A model generated the notes under the pieces. That model worked only from the letters and a program-made list of their open reading frames with translations, was not told the origin of the DNA and ran no database searches. DNA of 64,000 nt, taken from the NCBI GenBank assembly GCA_965214585.1, contig OZ243957.1:4154001-4218000 (forward strand), read 5' to 3'. Below, piece after piece: positions 8,929 through 16,154 of the stretch (the stretch's first letter is position 1; every line of letters begins with the position of its first letter). The position numbers and the translations under genes are program-made. This DNA comes from JAHCHG01 sp965214585 (GTDB lineage Bacteria; Acidobacteriota; Blastocatellia; Pyrinomonadales; Pyrinomonadaceae).

Positions 8929-9179
8929 CTATTTTATCCGACTAAAATAAGCGTTTGCGGAACAAAAAAGAAGGATTTTGCACGACTCACGAATCTTAAA
9001 TTACCGAAAAACAAACAATTTTTTCATTTTCTTTCTTTCCAACCGAATCGCTTAGGGTTATAATTGGCTATTCCGCTTATGCCGATTCGTTTATAATCAT
9101 CCGATTCGGATACTCGGCGGAAAAATGCTTCATCAAATTTTGAAAGCGATATAAAATAAGGAAAACAATACAAACTTAA

Positions 9180-11780
9180 ATGACTAATGGCACTAAAGAA
9201 ACCGGAGAGAACGCGAACAACGAAACTTCGGCTGATAAACAAATAATAACAACGGAAAATACTGCCGATAAACAGGCGGATAAAACAACTTCTTCGACGG
9301 AAACGACGGAAAAACCCGAAACTTCAGCGACAGATAATTCGGCGGCAAGCGCGGCGGCGGCGGCAACTTCCGATAAAACAAGTTCGTCTGAAAATGATAA
9401 CGCTTCTGCAAAACAAAAAGACGCTGACATCAACGATTCCGAAAAACAAACCGCATCGAATGCCGAAAATTCTGCGGATGAAGAATCTGTTGATTCCGAT
9501 GAACAGCAGAACGAAATTGATTTCGGCGCGATTCTCGATGAATTCGAGCAGGAGCAGACTGATTTTTACAACGGAATGCTCGTCGAGGGAAAGGTTGTCA
9601 AGGTTTCCGATCACGGCGCAGTAATTGATTTCGGCTACAAATCCGAAGGCATCGTTCCAATCGAGGAATTTACAAATTCCGAAGGCGAGGTAACGATCAA
9701 AAAAGGCGACACCGTTGAAGTTGTTATCAAAAGTATCTACATCGGCGATTCTCCGCCGCAGCTTTCAAAAGACGATGCGATCAGCCGCAAATCTTGGGAT
9801 TTGATCGAGCAGGCGCATAATAACGACGAAATTATAAAAGGAACTGTAAGTTCAAAAACGAAAGGCGGTCTGCAGGTTGACATCGAAGGTGTCGAAGCGT
9901 TTCTGCCCGGTTCGCTGGTTGATTCGCGTCCGGTTCGCAGCCTCGATGCGTTTATCGGGCAGGAAATCGAGGCGAAAGTTATCAAATTCAGCCGCAAGCG
10001 CAACAATATCGTCATTTCGCGCAAGGCTCTGACCGACGAGGTTATGGACAAACTCAAGGAAGAAACCTTGAGCAGCATCGAAGAAAACTACGTCGTCGAA
10101 GGCGTTGTCAAAAATCTGACCGAATACGGCGCGTTTGTTGACATCGGCGGAATTGACGGGCTTCTGCACGTTACGGATATGTCTTGGGGCAGACTGCAAA
10201 ACCCGAATCAGCAGTTCAAAGTCAATGACACGATTCAGGTAAAAATTCTTAAACTCGAACGGGAAAAAGAAAAAGTTTCGCTCGGTTATAAACAATTGCT
10301 TCCCGATCCTTGGTCGTCCGTCGTTGAAATTTACCCGGTTGACGAGCGCGTTAAAGGAACTGTTTCGAGCGTGACCGATTACGGCGCGTTTGTCGAATTA
10401 GAACCGGGTGTCGAAGGTCTCGTCCACGTTTCGGAAATGTCTTGGTCGAAACGCAACAAAAGCCCGAAAAAAATTCTCAGGCAGGGCGAAGAAATCGAAG
10501 TTCAGATTCTGGGAATTGACACGGATGAAAGACGCATCAGCCTCGGAATGAAGCAGTTGCAGGAAAATCCTTGGGACACGATTGCCGAGCGTTTTCCGGT
10601 TGGCACGCGAATTAAAGGAAAGGTTCGCAATTTGACAGATTTCGGCGCGTTTGTCGAAGTCGAAGAAGGTGTTGACGGACTCGTTCACGTTTCCGACATT
10701 TCGCACAAAAATATCAAGCATCCGAAAGACGTTCTGAAAAGAGATCAGGAAGTCGAAGCCGTAATCACCAACGTAAATCCGAGCGAACAGCGTCTTTCCC
10801 TTTCAATGAAAGAACTTACGCCGAGTGCTTGGGACAGATTCGTTGAAAATCATAAGCCGGGCGATGTCGTCAAAGGCGAAGTTTCGCGCTTTGCAGGTTT
10901 CGGCGTTTTCGTCAAACTCGACGAAGACCTCGAAGGACTCTGCCATATTTCCGAACTTTCCGAAGAAAGAATCGAAAAACCGGAAGATGTCGTTTCCATC
11001 GGGCAGGTTCTGGATTTCAAAATTTTGAGAATCGAACTCGACGTTGAAAAAATCGGTTTGTCGCATCGCGCCGTCGGCAAAGAAGATGAAACTGTTGTTG
11101 ATTCAAAATCATATTCGACGGAAGCCAAAGGCGGAATGGCATCGCTCGGCGAATTAGCCAATCTGCAATTCGGCGGCGGCGGTGAAACGGCTGACGAAGA
11201 AGAACAGAGCGATCAGCCGAAAAAATCGAAAAAAGAACGCCGCGCCGAAAAAGCGCGTTTGAAAGCCGAAGCCGAAGCCTACGAAGAAACCGCACCCGAC
11301 GAAACGATTGAAAATGAGTCGGAACAAGCAGAAGAAACCGCCGATACTTCCGATGAAACCAAAGCGGAAACGAAAACTGCCGAAGAAGGCAAAGCGGAAA
11401 CGGCGGATGAAGGCAAACCGGAAGAAGCCAACGCCGTCGAAGCCGAAACAGCAAAAACGGATGCTGAACCGGCGGCGGAAAACGCCGTAGAAAAAACGGA
11501 AGAAACAGCACCAAAAGCCGAACCCGCCGCCGAAGAAAAAGTGGAAGCGGTTTCCGCCGATCCGGTCAGCGAAGTAAACGAAGCGACGGAATCGGTTGAA
11601 GAAGAAAAAGATACTCCGGCTTCTGCGGAAGATGAAACCCAAGTTCAGGCGGAAACAGAAACGGCTGAATCGGCGGAAACTGCTGATTCCGCAAAGGCTG
11701 AAACTGCAAATTCCGAAACAGACGGCGACAATAAACCGGAAGCCGATGAAGCTGGCGCGAAAAAGAAAGACGAAAGTTAG
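9180..11780 (+). CDS. rpsA: 30S ribosomal protein S1 with long low-complexity tails
   Basis: S1 binds mRNA on the 30S subunit and helps initiation on structured or weak-SD messages. Six S1 (OB-fold) repeats are visible at about residues 132-205, 216-287, 303-372, 388-460, 475-545 and 562-632; the last four carry the typical GAFVxxxxGxxGLxHxS pattern (YGAFVDIGGIDGLLHVTDMS, and FGVFVKLDEDLEGLCHIS in the sixth). Ordinary S1 is about 560 residues; this one has 866. The first ~125 residues are Thr/Ser/Asn/Ala/Glu-rich, and residues ~650-866 form a Glu/Ala/Thr/Lys-rich acidic tail without globular features. HU and a HIT protein follow on the same strand. Confidence 0.95.
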   Translation: MTNGTKETGENANNETSADKQIITTENTADKQADKTTSSTETTEKPETSATDNSAASAAAAATSDKTSSSENDNASAKQKDADINDSEKQTASNAENSADEESVDSDEQQNEIDFGAILDEFEQEQTDFYNGMLVEGKVVKVSDHGAVIDFGYKSEGIVPIEEFTNSEGEVTIKKGDTVEVVIKSIYIGDSPPQLSKDDAISRKSWDLIEQAHNNDEIIKGTVSSKTKGGLQVDIEGVEAFLPGSLVDSRPVRSLDAFIGQEIEAKVIKFSRKRNNIVISRKALTDEVMDKLKEETLSSIEENYVVEGVVKNLTEYGAFVDIGGIDGLLHVTDMSWGRLQNPNQQFKVNDTIQVKILKLEREKEKVSLGYKQLLPDPWSSVVEIYPVDERVKGTVSSVTDYGAFVELEPGVEGLVHVSEMSWSKRNKSPKKILRQGEEIEVQILGIDTDERRISLGMKQLQENPWDTIAERFPVGTRIKGKVRNLTDFGAFVEVEEGVDGLVHVSDISHKNIKHPKDVLKRDQEVEAVITNVNPSEQRLSLSMKELTPSAWDRFVENHKPGDVVKGEVSRFAGFGVFVKLDEDLEGLCHISELSEERIEKPEDVVSIGQVLDFKILRIELDVEKIGLSHRAVGKEDETVVDSKSYSTEAKGGMASLGELANLQFGGGGETADEEEQSDQPKKSKKERRAEKARLKAEAEAYEETAPDETIENESEQAEETADTSDETKAETKTAEEGKAETADEGKPEEANAVEAETAKTDAEPAAENAVEKTEETAPKAEPAAEEKVEAVSADPVSEVNEATESVEEEKDTPASAEDETQVQAETETAESAETADSAKAETANSETDGDNKPEADEAGAKKKDES

Positions 11781-11829
11781 TAGATTTTCGGGACTTTAGG
11801 AAAACCTGAATAAAACGAGGAAAATAAAA

Positions 11830-12105
11830 ATGACCAAAGCCGATTTAGTCGAAAAAGTCGCCAATGAAGCGGATATGACCAAAAAGGATGTCGAACAGCT
11901 TGTCGAAATTATTTTTGACAGCATCGTTACAACCTTAAACAAAGGTGAGAAAATCGAATTGCGCGGCTTCGGCAGTTTTCGAGTCCGCGAACGCAACGCC
12001 CGAAAGGGGCGCAACCCGAAAACCGGCGAGCCGGTGGACATTCCCGCCAAGCGCGTCGCTTATTTCAAACCGGGCAAAGATTTAAAGGAAATAATCAACG
12101 AATAG
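11830..12105 (+). CDS. HU-family DNA-binding protein
   Basis: Small nucleoid protein of 91 residues that bends DNA as a dimer. It shows the complete HU/IHF fold: N-terminal helices (MTKADLVEKVANEA), the GFGSFRVRERNARKGRNP beta-arm segment and the C-terminal FKPGKDLKEIIN helix. GAGGAAAA lies just upstream of the ATG. It sits 49 bases after rpsA and 12 bases before the HIT gene, so the three are probably one transcript. The sequence does not separate HU from IHF-like paralogues with certainty. Confidence 0.93.
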   Translation: MTKADLVEKVANEADMTKKDVEQLVEIIFDSIVTTLNKGEKIELRGFGSFRVRERNARKGRNPKTGEPVDIPAKRVAYFKPGKDLKEIINE

Positions 12106-12117
12106 GAAACAACACGC

Positions 12118-12612
12118 GTGGATGTTTTATGGAGTCCCTGGCGATACGCTTATATAAAATCAAACGAGGCAAAAACATCTGCTGAAAAAGACAGTTGTGT
12201 TTTCTGCAATATTCTAAATGATCCGGCGGCGGATAAAGAAAATTTTATTCTTCACCGCGCCGGGTTTAATTTTGTAATTCTCAATATTTACCCGTATATC
12301 AGCGGTCATCTGATGATCGTTCCCTATTCTCATCTCGCCGATTTAGACGAAGCCGACAAAGAAATTACTGACGAATTAATGGATTTGACAAAAAAATGCC
12401 AAACGGTTTTGCGCGAAGTTTACCAGCCGAACGGAATGAATTTAGGAATGAATTTCGGACGAGCCGCCGGCGCGGGAGTTGCCGAACATTTTCATCTGCA
12501 CATTCTGCCGCGCTGGATCGGTGATGCAAATTTTATGACTTCCGTCGGCGAAACGCGCACGATTCCCGAAGATTTGCGAACGACTTATGAAAAATTGGTT
12601 GGGAAATTTTGA
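12118..12612 (+). CDS. HIT family nucleotide hydrolase/phosphorylase
   Basis: A 164-residue histidine-triad protein, probably acting on dinucleoside polyphosphates or AMP derivatives. The triad HFHLHILPR lies near residue 122-130, and a CVFCNIL Cys pair near residue 28 is typical of the branch related to Ap4A phosphorylases. The start is a GTG (12118-12120) preceded by AATAGGAAAC; the N-terminus DVLWSPWR matches the usual family start. Substrate is not predictable from the sequence. Confidence 0.9.
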   Translation: MDVLWSPWRYAYIKSNEAKTSAEKDSCVFCNILNDPAADKENFILHRAGFNFVILNIYPYISGHLMIVPYSHLADLDEADKEITDELMDLTKKCQTVLREVYQPNGMNLGMNFGRAAGAGVAEHFHLHILPRWIGDANFMTSVGETRTIPEDLRTTYEKLVGKF

Positions 12613-12661
12613 TAATTTCAGATTGTTTCCGCTTACAAAACGCAGAATTTGCACAAAGATA

Positions 12662-12700
12662 AAACGCCGAAGCAATTGCTGCTCCGGCGTTTTTATCTTT
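12662..12700 (+). terminator. Rho-independent terminator after the HIT gene
   Basis: AAAACGCCGAAGCA pairs with TGCTCCGGCGTTTT (one mismatch), followed by TTTTTATCTTT. It closes the rpsA-HU-HIT transcript. The stem ends in A and T runs on both sides, so it could also serve the convergent minus-strand gene. Confidence 0.8.
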
Positions 12701-12743
12701 GTTAAATTGAGAAACTCAACTAGAGCGGATTAAGATTGATTGT

Positions 12744-12836
12744 AAGGTCAGTAGCGTCGGCGTGAGCCGATGCGTTTTGTGCGAACAAACATTGACGCAT
12801 CGGCTCACGCCGACGCTACTGACCTTTTTTCCCTAT
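12744..12836. repeat. Palindromic repeat family A, copy 1
   Basis: Arms of about 31 bases beginning AAGGTCAGTAGCGTCGGCGT and ending in the reverse complement, with a short variable loop. The same palindrome recurs at 20477-20553 and 40947-41018. All copies are intergenic. Size and recurrence fit a REP/BIME-like or MITE-like element rather than a gene-specific terminator. Confidence 0.85.
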
Positions 12837-12854
12837 ATGCAAACTCAAACCGCT

Positions 12855-13970
12855 CTAACTGTTCGGCTGTTCCAGCATCAGAAATACATCCCACGCCCAA
12901 CGTCCGACTTTGTTTTTCGATTTATTAAATTTATTCTTAGCACTCCAGACTTTAGCCCGATAACGAAATTCATTGCCGAACTCGTCCGTCTTTTTCGAGG
13001 TTTTGTAATCCAACTCGATTTCAGCAACATTCAATGCCGGAAGCGTTTCCAATTCGCTCGATTCTGAAATACCGTTGTGATTCAAATCCTGCCACAAACG
13101 CAAATCAGCAAATACGGCATCTTCATTGTTTATCGAACCGTCGCCATTTCCGCCGTTTGCCGCTTTATCATATTCGGCAAGCGCGAGAAAACCGTTTTTA
13201 TTAACGGCTGACGGCTGCTCGGTCATATTGCCGAACATTTCGCGTGCGCTATCAATTGCCCCGTTATCGTCGCGGTCAAGCACAAGCCAAGCGTCATCGG
13301 TTCCGGCGGCAGTCCAAGAAATTTGATTAGAAATGCCGTCGCCGTTAAAATCGAACATCACGCCGTTTGCCGCATCGGTAAGAGCAAATCCGTCGCCGGA
13401 TGTATCAATTAAAATCGGAGTTTGCACACAGCACGGATCAACGCTATCTGGTTTGTATATTTCATCAGATTTGCCCGCCGCCATATCTTCGTTATCTTCC
13501 GAAGGACGAGTTGATATACAAAATGGATCACATTCTAATCCGCCGCCACCGTATAATGAACAACTATGTTGTGTAAAAACTGCTCTATAACCGTTAGGCA
13601 CATTTGAACAACTACCATTAATCAATCCACCACTTGCCTTTCTATCATATGCTGTTTCCCTCCATTCTTCTATTGTGCTACCTACTGAAAGCGTGATAGG
13701 TGGTTGAAAATTTGGAGAACAGCTTACACCATTAAAAATAATTCCTGGTGCAAGACAATCTCCGTGAGCAAAGTTTGACTTATTTTCAGTATTGCCATTT
13801 GTCCAGGTTATTTTCCAGGTTATATCTCTCGTTATTTGCTGGCAAGTCCATCCAGTATCACTTAATACTGTCCAACTTGGTGGACAATTACTACTAAAAA
13901 CACTAAAGATACCAAAACCGAATATAGAAATTAAACTCAAGACCACAACAATTAATATGCTTTTTTTCAT
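12855..13970 (-). CDS. Secreted protein with EF-hand/dockerin-like calcium loops
   Basis: 371 residues with an N-terminal signal peptide or anchor (MKKSILIVVVLSLISIFGFGIF). The middle (about 30-160) is Cys-rich and unrecognised. The second half holds Asp-rich loops resembling EF-hand or dockerin calcium sites: DTSGDGFALTD, DFNGDGISNQ, DRDDNGAIDSAREMFG and DLNHNGISESSEL. Such loops occur in large secreted proteins of environmental bacteria. A GGGAGGT ribosome site precedes the ATG. It lies 40 bases after the gene at 14011-14826 on the same strand. The AT-rich N-terminal half contrasts with neighbouring genes and suggests divergent or acquired sequence. Function unknown. Confidence 0.8.
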   Translation of the reverse strand: MKKSILIVVVLSLISIFGFGIFSVFSSNCPPSWTVLSDTGWTCQQITRDITWKITWTNGNTENKSNFAHGDCLAPGIIFNGVSCSPNFQPPITLSVGSTIEEWRETAYDRKASGGLINGSCSNVPNGYRAVFTQHSCSLYGGGGLECDPFCISTRPSEDNEDMAAGKSDEIYKPDSVDPCCVQTPILIDTSGDGFALTDAANGVMFDFNGDGISNQISWTAAGTDDAWLVLDRDDNGAIDSAREMFGNMTEQPSAVNKNGFLALAEYDKAANGGNGDGSINNEDAVFADLRLWQDLNHNGISESSELETLPALNVAEIELDYKTSKKTDEFGNEFRYRAKVWSAKNKFNKSKNKVGRWAWDVFLMLEQPNS

Positions 13971-14010
13971 TCTTACCTCCCGCTAATTTAATAAAATTTT
14001 CTTGATGATA

Positions 14011-14826
14011 TTAGAAACGTGCGATTGTTCTTTGAATTGTTGCCAATCGTTCAGCAATCTCCGAGTTGTAAATATTCTTCATTTCTGATTCTGAACTATA
14101 TACAGATTTTGATTTTAGATTGTTTCTAATATCTACAAATCCAGAGAGAATGAAATTTTTAGCCTGTAAAAATCCTGCTTTCTGATGCCCTAGAATCTTT
14201 TCATCACTTATCGAACTAATTTCCTTTTCGATTGATTGAATTGCTAGGCTGGAATTAGTTAACTCACTCTCATTTAAACTTTGTTGAAGAATCGGAACGA
14301 TTTGTTCGTATGCCAACTTTATACCTGTTCTTATATTTCGCAATCGAAGTATTTCATCAGGATTACCTTCTTCAGTTCCATCATCAAACAAAACAGCCGC
14401 GATTACTAAAACTATTTCTCCTTTAGAAGCCGCCGAAAATCGATTGACATCAGTTTCATTTGGTAATAAAGACCAATCATCTGTCATTCCTCCTCTTTCA
14501 ACGCCTTGAGTTGTTCTCTCGTTAGATTGAGCATCCATAAGGAGCAATGAAAAATTAACAATTGGTTTTTTGGAGTTATTCTTGAGTGTAATCTCAAATG
14601 TTCTCAAATTCGCAGAATCTGCTTTTGTAAGTATGTTTTGTCTTTTACGAATTTCAGTTAAAGATTCAACAATTAACGAATTGGTTTTATTTTCAACTCT
14701 AATATCTTTACTGATTTGACGAAATTCAGACTGTTGCTGTGTGGCTGCAAAGATAACTATTGTAGAAATTGCAATAAGAATTGCTAAACCAATAATTACA
14801 CTTCGGGACTTTGAAACGTATTTCAT
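14011..14826 (-). CDS. Hypothetical membrane-anchored protein
   Basis: I do not recognise the family. The 271-residue protein begins with a basic stretch and one membrane helix (SVIIGLAILIAISTIVIFAAT), so it is probably an exported protein anchored at the N-terminus. The segment TFEITLKNNSKKPIVNFSLLLMD (two parts) resembles a small beta-sandwich seen in other exported proteins; the rest is predicted helical. A clear AAAGGAGA site precedes the ATG. It is AT-rich and probably cotranscribed with the calcium-loop protein downstream. Confidence 0.7.
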   Translation of the reverse strand: MKYVSKSRSVIIGLAILIAISTIVIFAATQQQSEFRQISKDIRVENKTNSLIVESLTEIRKRQNILTKADSANLRTFEITLKNNSKKPIVNFSLLLMDAQSNERTTQGVERGGMTDDWSLLPNETDVNRFSAASKGEIVLVIAAVLFDDGTEEGNPDEILRLRNIRTGIKLAYEQIVPILQQSLNESELTNSSLAIQSIEKEISSISDEKILGHQKAGFLQAKNFILSGFVDIRNNLKSKSVYSSESEMKNIYNSEIAERLATIQRTIARF

Positions 14827-14966
14827 ATTATTCTCCTTTTAGATTGTGAAATTTGTAGGAAGAAACTTCTGAGTATTTGCATAGCGGCTCGCACTATAAT
14901 TTTGGAAGACAATTTTTGAATTGCAAATAGTCCGGTAAATTCCGAGATTTTGTCTTGAACTCAAGA

Positions 14967-14994
14967 AGTATCACAGAAAAGAAAATTTTGTCAA
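14967..14994 (-). promoter_or_regulatory. Predicted sigma-70 promoter for the 14826-12855 gene pair
   Basis: On the minus strand TTGACA (14989-14994) and GATACT (14967-14972) are spaced 16 bases apart, about 140 bases before the ATG at 14826. The rest of 14827-15118 shows no gene. Confidence 0.45.
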
Positions 14995-15118
14995 TTTTTT
15001 TCTGAAATAAATTTGGACTGGAGAAATTTAGTTCGTAGTTTGTTGTATGTCAACCAAACAAAATCACTCTCAAAAAATCTGTAAATAACGAACAACTATC
15101 AACTAACCACGAACAATT

Positions 15119-15703
15119 TCAAGTATTCTGATGATGTTTGCTTCTCGCCCGATACCTTTTCGGACCGAGCCAGAGCCAGAATCCGGTGATCGTGAAGATC
15201 AGCAGAGCGATTCCCATAACTGTTGTGTATAAAAGTTTTATCTGTCCGTAATCGGTATCAACATAATAATCTAAAATCGAACCGTCGTGAATTGATTCGA
15301 TAAAATCGGAGTTGCGCCTGCCGATCTGCGTTAATTCGCCCGTCGCGCCGTCGAGTTGGATTTCCCACAAATGTTCTTTAAATGAAAATTTGACGATTCC
15401 TTTGTCCGGTCTGATGTCAAGGCGGTCAACTTCGGTTGAAATGTCGGGTGAAACTTCGCGCTTGAGGATTTCGACGGCGTTTTCCTGCAATTCGCCGACG
15501 GGTTTCCAATCGTTCAGATTTTTTGAAACGCCTTTTGTCGTATCGGGCAGAATGTAGCCGCCGCTGTTTTTTTTCCAGCCTAAAAGCAAGCCCGTAACGG
15601 CGATAATAAAGAAAAACGCGAAAAGAAACGCTCCGGTCAAGCGGTGAATTTTTCGGGAAATTCTCAAAATATCGGCGGCGCGTTTTCTTTGTTTATCGTT
15701 CAT
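15119..15703 (-). CDS. PepSY-associated transmembrane protein
   Basis: 194 residues with two membrane helices: one near residue 22-43 (LTGAFLFAFFFIIAVTGLLL) after a basic HRLTG segment, and one near the C-terminus (LLYTTVMGIALLIFTITGFW). The extracytoplasmic part between them resembles a PepSY-like domain. The N- and C-terminal helix motifs (HRxxG and TGxWLWxG) are those of the PepSY-associated TM family, often found with iron or copper reduction or uptake systems. No such partner is adjacent here. Monocistronic. Confidence 0.8.
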   Translation of the reverse strand: MNDKQRKRAADILRISRKIHRLTGAFLFAFFFIIAVTGLLLGWKKNSGGYILPDTTKGVSKNLNDWKPVGELQENAVEILKREVSPDISTEVDRLDIRPDKGIVKFSFKEHLWEIQLDGATGELTQIGRRNSDFIESIHDGSILDYYVDTDYGQIKLLYTTVMGIALLIFTITGFWLWLGPKRYRARSKHHQNT

Positions 15704-15814
15704 CTGAAATTTTATTATTTTGCGGAAATTTTATTAATTGATGTTAAACGGCGAGGTTTGGTTTGTAATATTTATTGTTTTACGCCCGCTGTTTGAAAAC
15801 TAAAACATTCGATT

Positions 15815-16143
15815 ATTTAACTGATGTTACGCAGTTAATTATCTTTAGCCCGATTCATAGGGCTTTCCGCGTCCTCGCGGGTTTAGCCGCGTCATTTATG
15901 GCGTGGTTAGTAATTCAGACTGATTGGCAGGGCGTTTTAACGTCCTTTTCTTTTGCTTTAGCTTATTCTTTGTCAACAGAGCAATAATGGCTAAAGCCTT
16001 TTTTCGCAAGGACGTTAAAACGCCCTCCGTCATTTATTATTGATCTTTCCACGCCATAAATGACGTGGCTAAATACCGCGAGGACGCGGAAAGCCTGCTA
16101 AAACAGGCTGAAAAACAATTGAGCGTAACATCAGTTATTTAAT
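15815..16143. repeat. Large nested inverted-repeat element (MITE-like)
   Basis: About 330 bp fill most of the gap between two minus-strand genes. The ends are complementary (TTATTTAACTGATGTTACGC at the left, its counterpart GCGTAACATCAGTTATTTAA at the right). Further complementary pairs are nested inside: GGGCTTTCCGCGTCCTCGCGG, GTCATTTATGGCGTGG and GGGCGTTTTAACGTCCTT. No credible protein is encoded. A fragment similar to its right end (CAGGCTGAAAATCAATTGTGCGTA-like, in two pieces) lies at about 5958-5985. Confidence 0.75.
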
Positions 16144-16154
16144 TTACAGACTAT

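Noticed and set aside
11017..11642. Long Phe/Arg-rich frames opposite the end of rpsA
   Set aside because: They are the complement of the repetitive Glu/Ala codons in the acidic tail, which have few stops on the other strand.
12744..12836. The palindrome as a second terminator for the HIT gene
   Set aside because: The same palindrome recurs at two unrelated sites, and a normal terminator already exists at 12662-12700.
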